A DNA stretch of 64,000 nt from Linepithema humile (Eukaryota; Arthropoda; Insecta; Hymenoptera; Formicidae), in NCBI RefSeq assembly GCF_040581485.1, contig NC_090128.1:16070931-16134930 (forward strand), read 5' to 3'. The notes below the pieces were generated by a model. It had not been told where the DNA came from. It saw nothing but the letters and a program-made list of their open reading frames with translations, and made no database searches. The translations under genes and the position numbers were made by a program. Shown in pieces: positions 33,187 to 45,047 of this stretch; positions within the stretch are counted from its first letter, which is position 1; each line of letters opens with the position of its first letter.

Positions 33187-33836
33187 TGTTTAGAATCTAA
33201 TATAGAAGCAAAATTGAAGTTATTATTAAGATAAAAGATTCAATAAATAAAATAGTTATACTGCTCTAAATTTACTCTGCAATTAATCTTTATTCATGTG
33301 GGATCTCCTTTAGGATTTCAATTTCATCACAATCTTAGGCAAATAACAAACGATTAAATTGTTTTACAAAATAAATATACTTTTTGGTCATTTATTAGTA
33401 TAATTACAATTATATAGCTTGTATATTAATATATAATAATGATAGAAAAATACGTAATTATGAATGCTGCGTGTATTGAAAAATACGCATATTTAACAAT
33501 TGCGTAATATAATAATAGGTAATATAATAATAGGTAATATAATAATAGGTAATACATTACGAAAAATATATAGGACATTTTTAATCCTCTTATCACTGTT
33601 TAAATTGCACAGTTAAACAAAAAAAACTAAAAACTGCGAAGTATCTCTCTTTACAGTTTTTTTAATCCTGAATGCAACACCGATTTTAAAATAGCACCAA
33701 TATTTAGTTATAGTATGCAACGTGTTAGAAGATTCTTTTTTTTAAATAAAATATACTAGGACTTTTAATTCTCAGAAGGAGTTTTTTGTATACATTACGG
33801 ATAACAAGATTTTGACGATTATTGTGTTTGTTATAC

Positions 33837-34158
33837 CGCAAGTAGATTATAAATGGAACTAAGAACTGCAAATAATTCATTGAATATTTTTAATTTTTGT
33901 AAACATACATAATGATTTTTGACATCAGATTCGTATTCAGTAACCTCAGCAATTTCTTAAATACGAATTTTCACAAAATTACAACCGTTTATCATTTTAA
34001 CATCCATCATGTTGAATTCGCTATTTTGAATTTGTCAATTTTGACATCTCATTCGTAGTTAGCAATCTCAAAAATCATTATGTTCCACAAAAATTGAAAA
34101 TATTCAGTGAATTATTCGCAGTTTTTAATTCTACTTATAATCTACCTGCGGTGTAAAA
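33837..34158. repeat. Degenerate inverted repeat
   Basis: The left arm contains GTAGATTATAAATGGAACTA and TAATTCATTGAATATTTT. The right arm carries their imperfect complements, ending TTATAATCTACCTGC. Probably an old hairpin MITE. Confidence 0.55.
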
Positions 34159-34557
34159 TAGCCCTTTTTTACAACTTTAATTTCTCAAAATTGTGATGTG
34201 ATAGAGCATTTTTAAAGTCGGCATTGTATTTAGCATCAAAAAACTGTAAAAAGTCATATCCTTGCATTCTTGTGTTCAACAAAAAGCTATTTTTTGTAGA
34301 ACTGTGTTATTTAAACGTACATATTTGTCATTAGATCATATAATTTATATATAACAGCAATATTGGAAGTATAGTCAAACCTTCAAACCTTAATATTTTA
34401 TCTTAATATTTTTCAATTAACATTAATCATATCTTATTACAAATATCTGTATATATTACAAGTGGCTTACATTGGCGAATTATATAGATTACCTTATTGA
34501 CATACTTTGAAATCTCTATAGATACAATTATTTGTTTAATTAATATTTACTATATAG

Positions 34558-34560
<3 letters not shown>

Positions 34561-34590
<30 letters not shown>
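34561..34590. repeat. (AG)n microsatellite
   Basis: Thirty bases of AG dinucleotides in the Mic10/ALG-2 intergenic region. Confidence 0.95.
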
Positions 34591-34592
<2 letters not shown>

Positions 34593-35539
34593 TCCAAAAT
34601 TGATTTTGTTACACATTCATCATAGTGGCATTTCTTTCGGGATTAAACTACAATAAACTGTATATCATAAACAAACAGGAATGTCATATATAAAGTTATC
34701 ATTTTGTAAGTTATCAGTGTAACATAAATAATAATTTTTGAGAATAATAATAAACCGACGCACGTATACAAATATAAATATATACAATGCGTAACAAATA
34801 TGAATACTTTAATCGAATTTTTCATCAATACTGCAAAGTGTACAAATAAATATATAAGTAAATATTAATTTTAAAGATTTTAAAGACAATCAGTTCTGAG
34901 ACAAAAGAGGTGTGAAATTTTTGTTTTTATTTTATCTTAATGTATTCTTGGACCTCAAATAATATGCAGTAAATTTACCTCGACTTTATAGAGTAATAGG
35001 GGAGAACAATGATCCGGAAAACCGGATTTTTTCCAAAGTTTAATATAATTAACGAGGCAACTCGTATCATGTTACAGCTAAGATACGCCAATTGGTGGTG
35101 TGCTGGGTTGCAAAGTAGTAACAATTTCGTATTTTCCAATTATATTTTCCAATAAAATTGTTTTTAAACAGCACAATTTTACGTAACGTGAAAAAAATCG
35201 CGATATGAGCAGAACTTGATTACAACTTCGACAAATAAATATTTAAAATTAAAATTAAAATATTTAAAATTTAAATTACGTCTTAATTGCTGCTTTGTTA
35301 AAAAAAAGTAAAAAATAAACACATTTATTTTAAAAATTAAAAATTACTTATTACACAACTCAATATATCACCTGTCGGCTACCTCACAAATTACCGTTTA
35401 AATTTTAAATATTTTAAATATTGAAATTTTCCGAAATTCAGTAAATTGAGATCCGTAAAATCGAGGCTCTACTGTACTGCTAAACAGACAAGAAACAAAT
35501 ACTTACAGAGCAAAGTCACTTTTTAATTTTATCAGAAAT

Positions 35540-38500
35540 TTATACTTTAAGATTAAAGACCATGCCTAAGAATTGTTCGTAGTGAATTGTTATAATGCCA
35601 TCCATATCCGTATCCAGTCGTTTGAAGGCTGCTGTAAGAGTCTGAAAATAGAAAACACAATTATTATATTATTCTTCTTGTTTTTAATAATTGAAACATT
35701 TCCAAAATTATTAGTATCAGTTGCTTCAAATCTATGGTCAAATAATTTTTAAATTTTAAAAAAGACGGCTTTTCCACAAATTTTATTCAAATCTATAATT
35801 GATAATGAATATAAACTCATTAAATTTTTTTTTAAACTCATTAAGTTTTATTACTGATTCTAATTAAGAGGATGCTGAAGTGACGGGCGAACTCCGACGC
35901 GAAAGCGCCATCATTTCGATGGTACTAAAAATGAAATGACATTATCGGCGCAGCCTACGGACCTATGCCGCGTAGGTCCGTGTGTACGCATTTGTTTGTG
36001 TGGTGACTCACTACACTGACGTGTGGTCTGTGTACGTGTGTCATCGGAAGTTTGTAAACAAACAATGCTTGCGCTTGTTTCCTCGACTGAAATTTCGTCG
36101 CAAGGCTGCAATATAATGTCCGAGAAAACATAAGCGTATACAAGGTGTCAAATAAATACAAACTAAATATGACAAAATAATAAATGAAAAATATACATAT
36201 AATACTATATATATCATTGAAGAAAAATGTCATATACTTTTCTTACTTTTATCCTTATGTAGTAAATACTAAATAACTAATTAATCAATTAATTAATATA
36301 TACATATACACATATATACAATAAATAGTTATCTTTATTTTGTATTTTATATGATAATGACTGAAATAATAAAAGTATATATTATTTCAGTTATATAAAA
36401 TACAAAATAAAGATAACTATATTCAATATGTATATGTATGTATTCAATAATTAATTAACTTATTTATTTATTTTGTATTTATTACATAAGAATAAAAATA
36501 GGAAAAGCATATAACATATTTTTCCAATTAGATATATAGTATTATACATACATTTTTCAAATAAAATATTTTATCATATCTAACTTATATCTATTAGACA
36601 CCTTGTATAAGTCTATTTTGTCTCGTATGTACATCATTCAGCCATACGATAGAATTTCAATTGCGAGAAAAAAGGTTAAATGATCTTATAAATTATCTGA
36701 TAAAATATAAACAGACCACACGTGCAGTAAATTGCTAACTAAAATAAATACGTATTTCTTCAAATCTGTCAGCTGACGTTAGATCGCCTATGACAATATT
36801 TCTTAAAATCTGCCAGTTCACGAATAAATCGTCTTTAGCTCTCTTTTTTCTAAACTGTCAGCTGACGTTAGATCGCCTCTGACTATATTTATTAAAAATT
36901 GTCAGCTCACGATAGATCGCCTCTGACAATATTTCTTACAATTTGCCAGTTCACGAATAAATCGTCTTTAGCTCTCTTTTTTCTAAACTGTCAGCTGACG
37001 TTAGATCGTCTGTGACAATATTTATTTAAAATTGTCAGCTCACAATAGATCGCCTCTGACAATATTTCTTACAATTTGCCAGTTCACGAATAAATCGTCT
37101 TTAGCTCTCTTTTTTCTAAACTGTCAGCTGACGTTAGATCGTCTGTGACAATATTTATTTAAAATTGTCAGCACACGATAGATCGCCTCTCACAATATTT
37201 CTTACAATTTGCCAGTTCACGAATAAATCGCCTTTAGCTCTCTTTCTTCTAAACTGTCAGCTGACGTTAGATCGCCTCTGACTATATTTATTAAAAATTG
37301 TCAGCTCACAATAGATCGCCTCTGACAATATTTCTTACAATTTGCCAGTTCACAAATAAATCGCCTTTAGCTCTCTTTCTTCTAAACTGTCAGCTGACGT
37401 TAGATCGCCTTTGACTATATTTATTAAAAATTGTCAGCTCACAATAGATTGCCTCTGACAATATTTCTTACAATTTGCCAGTTTACGAATAAATCGTCTT
37501 TAGCTCTCTTTTTTCTAAACTGTCAGCTGACGTTAGATTGTCTCTGACTATATTTATTAAAAATTGTCAGCTCACAATAGATCGCCTCTGACAATATTTC
37601 TTACAATTTGCCAGTTCACGAATAAATCATCTTTAGCTCTCTTTTTTCTAAACTGTCAGCTGACGTTAGATCGCCTGTGACAATATTTATTTAAAATTGT
37701 CAGCTCACGATAGATCGCCTCTGACAATATTTCTTACAATTTGCCAGTTCACGAATAAATCGTTTTTAGCTCTCTTTTTTCTAAACTGTCAGCTGACGTT
37801 AGATCGCCTCTGACTATATTTATTAAAAATTGTCAGCTCACAATAGATCGCCTCTGACAATATTTCTTACAATTTGCCAGTTCACGAATAAATCGTCTTT
37901 AGCTCTCTTTCTTCTAAACTGTCAGCTGACGTTAGATCGCCTCTGACTTTATTTATTAAAAATTGTCAGCTCACAATAGATCGCCTCTGACAATATTTCT
38001 TACAATTTGCTAGTTCACGAATAAATCGTCTTTAGCTCTCTTTCTTCTAAACTGTCAGCTGACGTTAGATCGCCTCTGACTATATTTATTAAAAATTGTC
38101 AGCTCACAATAGATCGCCTCTGACAATATTTCTTACAATTTGCCAGTTCACGAATAAATCGTCTTTAGCTCTCTTTTTTCTAAACTGTCAGCTGACGTTA
38201 GATCGCCTGTGACAATATTTATTTAAAATTGTCAGCTCACGATAGATCGCCTCTGACAATATTTCTTACAATTTGCCAGTTCACGAATAAATCGCCTTTA
38301 GCTCTCTTTCTTCTAAACTGTCAGCTGACGTTAGATCGCCTCTGACTATATTTATTTAAAATTGTCAGCTCACGAAAGATCGCCTCTAGCTTGTCTTATT
38401 CTATATTGCCAGTCCACGACAAAGCCGCCTCTGGCTTGAAGACAAGAATAAGAATTTTCTTCTAATGCCAGTCCACGAGAAAACCGCCTCTGGCTTGTCT

Positions 38501-41500
38501 TATTCTATATTGCCAGTCCACGAGAAAACCGCCTTTGGCTTGTCTTATTCTATATTGTCAGTCCACGAGGAAACCGCCTCTGGCTTGAAGACAAGAATAA
38601 GAATTTTCTAATGCCAGTCCACGAGAAAACCGCCTCTGGCTTGTCTTATTCTATATTGCCAGTCCACGAGAAAACCGCCTCTGGCTTGTCTTATTCTTTA
38701 TTGTAAGATACTTTTATTACGTCATATGCTTTATGTATATATATATAATGTATATTATATGCTCCACATTATCTATATTTATATCAAAATATTTTTTTAA
38801 GAAATTGACATCATTTTGTATACTCTTTTTACAATAAATGTATATGATATATGCCATATTTTTTATTTCTAAAGCATGAAATATAAAGATATTTTTATTT
38901 TTTTGTGTCTATCATTTGTATAAAAATCTTGATAAAAGAAACAACATTAATTTTGCGACTTGCAATAATCTGTTTCATTATATGCTTCTTTTAAATACTT
39001 ACAATTAGCCTTATTTTATGTGATTAACTTGGTATTTAAAATACGTATCAAAATCGAAAATGTATTTCTATTACAGTAGAAAAGAAACATTCTTGTCTTA
39101 CAACAGAGAGAAATGGCAAAATATAATATTGTCTAAAGTACAGTCCAATAAAAACGGTTAAAATTGAACATTTTATAAAACCACTGTGATTCATGAAAAA
39201 TCAGAATTATTTTTTCAAAAATATAGACATATTTCGACTGTGTGTTTTAAACTGCACTACACATTCAAAATTCACAGAATAAATTTATTTCTGCAAAGTT
39301 GTGTATAATGTTAGTGGAAAAGTGATTTATTTGTTATTACATATACATGATATTTTCCCATTCCTCTCTGGTGTAAGACTACAATGTTTTTTTTTTACTG
39401 AACTAGAAATTAATTTTATATTTTGATGTGTATTTTAGATACCAAGGTAAACGCATAAAATAAGGCTAGTTGTAAGTATTTAAAAGAAGTATATATTGAA
39501 ACAGATAATTGCAAGTCACAAAATTAATGTTTTTTTTATCAAGATTTTTTTACAAATGATGCATACAAGAAACTAAAAATACCTTTATATTTCATGCTTT
39601 ATAAATAAGTTATATGACATATACATTTATTATAAAAATATATACAATATACAAAATGATATTAACTTTTTACATAGATACTTTGATGTGAATATACATA
39701 ATATGGAGCACATAATATACATAATATATACATATAAAGCACATGAATAAAAGTATTTTGTAGAAATTAGAATATGAATGTATGTAATTAAATAATATAA
39801 ATGTTTGCAAAAATGTTGCAAAATTTATGTATAATACATACACTTTTTTATCCTTCAGAGTGCCTTCAACTCATTTTTTTCAGCCGGGTTTCGTAGCACA
39901 TAACACAAACACACACACACGCACAACTAACACACACATAACTAACCTAAAAGATTCTGTATATGACAAATAGCACTGAGAACTGTATAGCGCCTCTATC
40001 CCAAAATCTCGGAACTAATCTATAGCTCTTTTTTACCTTATTCTTTCTATATTGCACACATGCTTTACATAAATCTGGAAAAGGGTGGCGTTTTGAAAAT
40101 AAGTCTCTAAGCTCTATTTTTTTGGTTTTCCATTATTGTTTCATACGCTCTTCTTCGGCACATGGTCTTGTTTTGCAGATTGAAGCAGTATAATTTTGAT
40201 ATAAAAGATATAATTCTTTGAGGTGACATTGTCGGTAAATTTTCAAAAATTTTTTTTATTTTTTGGTTTAAATTTGACCAACTGCCGAAAGATTAGCATA
40301 TGTACTTTATTTACACCAAAGGATTTGTAATTCTATTAAAGCAATAAAAAACGCCACCTTTTTTAGAAAATTGAAGTTTTGGTCGGTAACAATATGACTT
40401 CAGCATCCTCTTAAACATATCTATGAATGAAGACCTTTATATAAAGTTAATAGGTTACACTTTCAGGTCAAAGTCACATTTAGAATAATTTAGATCATTA
40501 AATACATGTACTTACATGTAGAACCACGCAGCATTGTATGAAATCATCAAAGTATATTGTACCATGTCCAGCACGATCATATTTTCGTATGAGCATGTCA
40601 ATTATGTAATCGCTTAGTCGATATCCAAAGTTTATGAGAGCTGTCTTCAATTCATTGCGATCAATGTTGCCGCTATTATCGCGATCAAATGATCGAAAAC
40701 AACCCTCCCAGTCAGTAACATACTTCCACAATGCTCCAAATTCTTGGAAACTGACTGTACCCTTTTGATGCTTGTCAAACATACCTGTGGCAGGATCGGT
40801 TTTGTCAGTGTCAAACATACCTGCATCAACAGAAGCAAGGGAGCACAATGATAGCAATGCCAAAAGACCATGCAAACTATTATATCGTATTATTATGTTT
40901 GTTATATTTTATAAGATTTAAAAACATAAAAAAGGCACAACATGCTATAATTTAAAAAAATTATTTGTTGTATAGATTAAAGGATTGTTATTTCATGTTA
41001 TAAATCTATTTTTTAGTACTAAACAATAGATTAAAGTCTTTCTAATCTATTGTTGTAAGATGATTCATGTCTACAAAGATTTCAATGAGCAATAGAGAAA
41101 CAAATTACAAATTTAAATAATAATATATTATTTTATATTATAGCATATTATAGCAAATATTAAATTTACATGGTCATTTGAAACATGACAACACATCTTA
41201 CCAATCATTAAACGAACTGTTTCTGGGTTAAACGGTGTCCATGTACCATTCGAGAGAGCCTGTTGTAATTCGTCTGCAGTAATTGTTCCAGATCTGTCCT
41301 TATCCACTCTAACAAAGGGAATCATTATCTTTAAATATTATCAATATTAATTACCAATTTTTTTTACATTTTTATTTTAATTTTATTAATATATAATGAG
41401 AGAGAAAAAACATCTAAGAAAGAAAAAGTAGATCATAAATAAGAGAACTTTCTGTTCACTAATTGTGTACTTATTATAAAGTTAGATAAATACAACACGA

Positions 41501-41686
41501 AAATTCATATAAGCTTAAATCCTAAAAAATTGGAACTTACACAAGAAAAAAATTGGAATTACTTTATCTAAAAATACTTATATAAAAAGAGTCTATATCT
41601 CTTAATAACTTATAGAATTTATAAATATACCTTTGGAATACATCCCAAAGAAATTGCTCACTGGGCATGGGCGAAATGAAAGACAT
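35540..41686 (-). CDS. Alg-2: Penta-EF-hand calcium sensor ALG-2 (PDCD6), four exons
   Basis: ALG-2 is a cytosolic calcium-dependent adaptor acting with ESCRT, ALIX and COPII partners. Exons are 41686-41631, 41308-41202, 40784-40516 and 35641-35540, all GT-AG and phase-consistent, giving 177 residues. EF-hand 1 is DKDRSGTITADE (21-32), followed by the family signature LQQALSNGTWTPFNP. EF2 is degenerate (FDKHQKGTVSF). EF3 is DRDNSGNIDRNE (88-99). EF4 is in KYDRAGHGTIYFDDF and EF5 in LDTDMDGIITIHYEQF. The N-terminal Pro/Gly tail is very short compared with the 191-residue human protein. Exon 3 has a second in-frame acceptor 36 nt upstream. The last intron (35642-40515) holds a 4.5-kb TTAA-flanked element. 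Confidence 0.95.
36139..36606. mobile_element. AT-rich palindromic element with ACAAGGTGTC ends
   Basis: TACAAGGTGTCAAATAAATA at the left is mirrored by ATTAGACACCTTGTATA at the right. The interior is a long AT-rich hairpin including AAAATACAAAATAAAGATAA. It is nested in the TTAA-flanked composite. Confidence 0.7.
36766..38396. repeat. Higher-order satellite, 133-bp units of three about 44-bp monomers
   Basis: CTGTCAGCTGACGTTAGATC recurs at 36766, 36855 and then every 133 bp exactly (36988, 37121, 37254, 37387, 37520, 37653, 37786, 37919, 38052, 38185, 38318). Each 133-bp unit divides into monomers of 44, 43 and 46 bp sharing the pattern GYCAG-nnnACGA-nnn-ATCGCCTCTGAC. The first unit is 89 bp (two monomers). 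Units differ by a few bases only. The monomers can fold, GTCAG pairing with CTGAC. Confidence 0.95.
38397..38705. repeat. Diverged 45-bp monomer array next to the satellite
   Basis: Six or so monomers of GCCAGTCCACGAGAAAACCG followed by CCTCTGGCTTGTCTTATTCT. Some carry a longer spacer, GAAGACAAGAATAAGAATTT. They are related to the 44-bp monomers of the adjoining array but pair GCCAG with CTGGC. Confidence 0.9.
38706..39766. repeat. Large inverted repeat, arms about 420 bp
   Basis: The left arm (38706-39130) and right arm (39340-39766) share TTTTATCAAGATTTTTATAC-type, TAGCCTTATTTTATG and AAAGCATGAAATATAAAG blocks in opposite orientation, with moderate divergence. The central 200 bp is unique. 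It lies within the composite element. Confidence 0.75.
40516..40820 (-). CDS. Alg-2: ALG-2 exon 3 with tandem alternative acceptors
   Basis: Acceptors at 40785 (gccacag) and 40821 (gatgcag) both precede GTATGTTTGAC and are 36 nt apart, so both keep frame. The proximal one matches the family (GMFDKHQKGTVSF). The distal one adds 12 residues, GMFDTDKTDPAT, before EF-hand 2. The repeated GTATGTTTGACA suggests a short tandem duplication across the splice site. Confidence 0.75.
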
Positions 41687-42000
41687 TTTTTTCGCTACTT
41701 GTAAAAAATCAGGAAAAATATGACAATACAATAAAGCACTGACACTATATTTTGCGCAACAACGCTTATAAACGCTTTGCAAGTGCCGATAATCACTAAT
41801 GATCGTGACTACGCTACTAGGAAATTTCTTGAAAGCGTGTTATTCGAACACGTCACTTTTTATCACACGACTCGTTTAACCATTACCGATTGAATTGCGC
41901 AATGTGCAGAAACTTGTTATTAGGTGATTGGTTGTTCATGACATCAAAACATAATAGAAGGTTCATATCATTGAATTATGGGGTGCGTTCGCTTTGGACA

Positions 42001-42157
42001 CTTATGGAGGATTCACACTGTGTCCGATGTCCGACATACGATATCCAATAATAGAGCTTGTTTTCTAGAAATTCTAGCTAGAGATATTTTATTGTCTAGA
42101 AAACAAGCTCTATTATTGGACATCGGACATCGTACGCAGTGTGAATCTTTCATAGGC
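42001..42157. mobile_element. Hairpin MITE
   Basis: The arm GGATTCACACTGTGTCCGAT, then GTTTTCTAGA, mirrors CTAGAAAACAAGCTCTATTA and ATCGTACGCAGTGTGAATC. The loop is a few tens of bases. Family unknown. Confidence 0.72.
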
Positions 42158-42305
42158 CGGTTCTTCAATAAGTTGCAAATGTCCCGTCGCAAATGCTGTC
42201 TTATCAGAAATAACTAGAAATAGCGCTTTTTAATTAGTAGTTGTCATTCTTCGCGACTGGCGACGGGGTATTTGCGATTTATTGTAGAATGGCCTTAAAA
42301 ATTTT

Positions 42306-42400
42306 AGAATGGGTGCATCCAGTACTATAAGCGCTCACTGAGCGGCTAAGTAGCAATCGAATGTGATTGGTTATTACTTTTGAATCTACCATACGTAGAA
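42306..42400. mobile_element. Half-copy of the large hairpin family (29072-29646)
   Basis: GGTGCATCCAGTACTATAAG and the following CTCACTGAGCGGCTAAGTAG match the left arm of the 29-kb element. The TAA in GGCTAAGTAGC is uninterrupted, giving the empty target of the MITE at 29110. Confidence 0.75.
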
Positions 42401-42419
42401 AGACAGAATATACGACATA

Positions 42420-43052
42420 TGGGTTGCGTTCCGTTTTGCGCATAGCACGCATCGTTCGCATCGCTAATGCTTAGCGCATTGGCTGCGTTTCATTTCATTA
42501 TGGCTTAGTTTACACCGATTGTTTAGTACACGTACCAAGTACTAAATCTGTTTCTCCGATAGGTATAAATCGTTTAGAGTAAAATCTGCGCCAATCAAAG
42601 AAGCAGATTTAGTACTTGGTACGCGTACTAAACAATCGGTGTAAACTAAGCCTATGCGCATGATACATGCTTTGAAACGGAACGATATTGAACGCATTAG
42701 AAGCGGAAAATCAAAATGGATTCCACAATAAATTGCGCTATCAATGTGACAATGTTTTTAATTGATGAAATGAGTGACAGTAATAGTAGTGAATCATCAA
42801 TGACTCTTCCATTATGACTCTTTCTATTTTGACACTTTTTACAATATTGCTATCAATCGCCATATGCAATTACGCAATCGCATGGAACGCATAAGCTGTT
42901 GCAACTCAAACTTGAGGTAGCTGATGCGTGTATTATGCGCTGCAGGTGGTGGGGATCTAGGGAATTCTAAGCGCTGTTCATGCGCGCATTGAGTGAAACG
43001 GAACGTTTTCTATGTAATTCGTGCGCATAATGTGCGAAACGGAACGCAACCA
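42420..43052. mobile_element. Element with GGTTGCGTTCCGTTT inverted ends, hosting family J copy 2
   Basis: The left end GGGTTGCGTTCCGTTTTGCG is matched by GTGCGAAACGGAACGCAACC at the right. A family J hairpin (42504-42652, arms TTTACACCGATTGTTTAGTA) lies inside. Other inner arms repeat GAACGCAT and GAAACGGAACG motifs. Non-coding. Confidence 0.75.
42504..42652. mobile_element. Hairpin MITE, family J, copy 2
   Basis: TTAGTTTACACCGATTGTTT at the left and ACAATCGGTGTAAACTAA at the right, with the internal arm ACCAAGTACTAAATCTG. Same family as 30590-30732, here nested in another element. Confidence 0.78.
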
Positions 43053-43513
43053 TGGTTCTCTCTCGGCTCGCGACAAGCGATTCAGTTCAAATTTTAATAT
43101 GGCCATACACTATTGTGTATGGCGGGAATACTAAACAAAGCAGACATGAGATAGACGTCATACCCAATATAGCACTTTTTTTTGCACAGTGAGACTATTC
43201 ACACTCCTTCAGTTTGTTATAGAACTTAATATTATAGATACATTCGAAAACCTGTTACAAAACTTGTAGAAATAAAAAAAATATCTCTTCTTCTATATCT
43301 GAAATTTAACAAATATGAAGGAATCTTACCTAGTTTATTCGATGAATTGCAACCTTCTTGCAAAACATTCTTTTGTGTTTATTCTGCATTATATAGTAAT
43401 ATACTCTTACTATATTTTATTATAAAAAAATGTTTACAAAAATTTAGAAAACAGATAAGAATAAGTATCTTACATTCATTACATTCATAGTCATAAATTT
43501 GACATTCATTTTA

Positions 43514-45047
43514 TTATACTATTTTGGTTTTAATCCTCCATGCTCCAATTCTGTATCTTAGCCAAATAAAGAGTAAATCTTTGCCCATTTGCAACCAACT
43601 CCAAAACGGTATTATTTTAGAGCCTTCGATTTCCATCCAGTTTACCGCTATTTCAGTTATAGGAATGTTAAAAGTCTGCGCTATGTAAAGCATTTCCACA
43701 TCAAAAGCCCAGCGTTCAACATGTAAGGCTTCAAATATTGTTCTTGCTGATTTTCTGGTTAGAAGTTTAAATCCACACTGCGTGTCTCTAATACCTCTTA
43801 CGCACAATAACCAAACTAGGAAATGAAATCCATGCATGAGAAATAATCGAAAATAAGATCGCTTTGCTGTTTCTTCTTTTTCTAAATGTGCTCTTGATCC
43901 ACATATTATTGCATCAGATAATGCTGTTTCTTCAGGTTTATCGATATAATTAACTAAAACAAATTTATTAGAGATCAATAATGCTAACATTGGAATATTA
44001 AAATAATTATGAATAATTATAATCTATGAGGTAAATAATACTATATAAAATCTCACACACAATTATTTCTCCTCAAGCATTAAATATAACTTACATCCTA
44101 ATACATCCACTAAACTCTCATCTAATTTTTTTAGGTCATGAAATTTAGTAGCTCCATCTGCATCTGCAAACAATAAAGCGCTACCTCTTGCGCTTAGCAT
44201 ACCCTTAAATCAAAATAACTAATTAAATAACACAATTATAAATTACATTAAAATACAGAAATTATACTAATAGTATCAGAACTTAATTTAATATATTAGA
44301 TTGACTAACCAATCTTACAGCACCACCTTTCCCTCTGTTTTTAACAAGATCCAATACTCTTAAAGTATTATATTTTGATGCGTAATGTTGTGCGACATCA
44401 ACAGTCTTATCAGTGCTACCATCACTAACTACTATTATTTCATAAGTAAATCCAGATTTTGCACGTTTTTCTAAATATTCCAAACATTCCTCCAGCATTG
44501 GTGGTACTATTAAATAAAAATATATGGATAACACATAAATATTGTAATATATGAATAACATATGTGCAATAGATCTTACATCTGTACTCTTCATTGTAAG
44601 CAGGTATAATGACACTGAGATGTACATCCCAAGGATCATGTAATGAAGGAAATGCCTCTTTCTTTTTTATTTGAGAATTAAAAAAGAATTCTTCATTTTT
44701 ATCCCTCCAAATTTTTGGGTACTGTTCACTTGTAATATATAATGTTATACAGAGCTGAAATAATTTACATTTAAAATTACTTTTTTGTAAAAAAACATTA
44801 CATGATAATAAATTATATTATAGGTAATAAATTATAGATATATATAGGTATATATTATAGATAATAAATTATATTATTAGAAATGTAACATATCACAAAA
44901 AAGTGTTTCTTAAATTGTTAAATATATAAATAAAATGGTATATTCTTATAAAAATTGAGTGCAAGATGATTAACCTTAACATACCAAAATTATAATAAAT
45001 ACACCCAGTACTACTCCATAATAGAGTAAACATCCTAGTGATAACAT
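43514..45047 (-). CDS. ALG5: Dolichyl-phosphate beta-glucosyltransferase ALG5, five exons
   Basis: ALG5 transfers glucose from UDP-glucose to dolichyl phosphate at the ER, supplying the last sugars of the N-glycan precursor. Exons are 45047-44985, 44754-44580, 44506-44310, 44203-44095 and 43953-43514, all GT-AG and phase-consistent, giving 327 residues (human about 324). Residues 5-21 form the N-terminal membrane anchor. GT-A motifs are VIIPAYNEE (69-77), VVSDGSTDKT, KNRGKGGAVR and ADADGATK (158-165, metal-binding DxD). Later conserved blocks are CGSRAHLEKEETAKRSYFR, GIRDTQCGFKLLTRKSA, HVERWAFDVEMLYIAQ and FWSWLQMGKDLLFIWLRYR. Position 107 is Ser where many GT2 enzymes have Asp. Confidence 0.95.

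Larger units (their letters stand above)
33187..35539. other. Convergent intergenic region between Mic10 and ALG-2
   Basis: AT-rich. It contains three copies of a 15-bp repeat GGTAATATAATAATA (about 33517-33560), a degenerate inverted repeat of about 320 bp (33837-34158, arms with ATAATGATTTTTGACATC and AATCATTATGTTCC) and (AG)n at 34561-34590. It should hold both gene 3' ends. No other gene was seen. Confidence 0.5.
35864..40414. mobile_element. 4.5-kb TTAA-flanked composite element in ALG-2 intron
   Basis: TTAA at both ends encloses inverted termini GAGGATGCTGAAGT (35868-35881) and ACTTCAGCATCCTC (40397-40410). The order inside is: a GC-richer left end (35885-36110), a palindromic element (36139-36606), a higher-order satellite (36766-38705), an inverted repeat with arms of about 420 bp (38706-39130 and 39340-39766) and a right end. 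No transposase coding was seen. The TTAA target site suggests a non-autonomous piggyBac-type element, which is an inference. Confidence 0.7.
41687..43513. other. Region upstream of ALG-2 and downstream of ALG5
   Basis: Contains the ALG-2 promoter (41687-42000), three nested or adjacent hairpin elements (42001-42155, 42306-42400, 42420-43052) and AT-rich sequence to the ALG5 stop. No additional gene was seen. Confidence 0.5.

Noticed and set aside
36766..38705. Possible CRISPR array
   Set aside because: The whole 133-bp unit repeats with no unique spacers, and the window is eukaryotic.
41978..42217. 79-codon frame upstream of ALG-2
   Set aside because: It runs through a palindromic MITE and reflects the inverted repeat.
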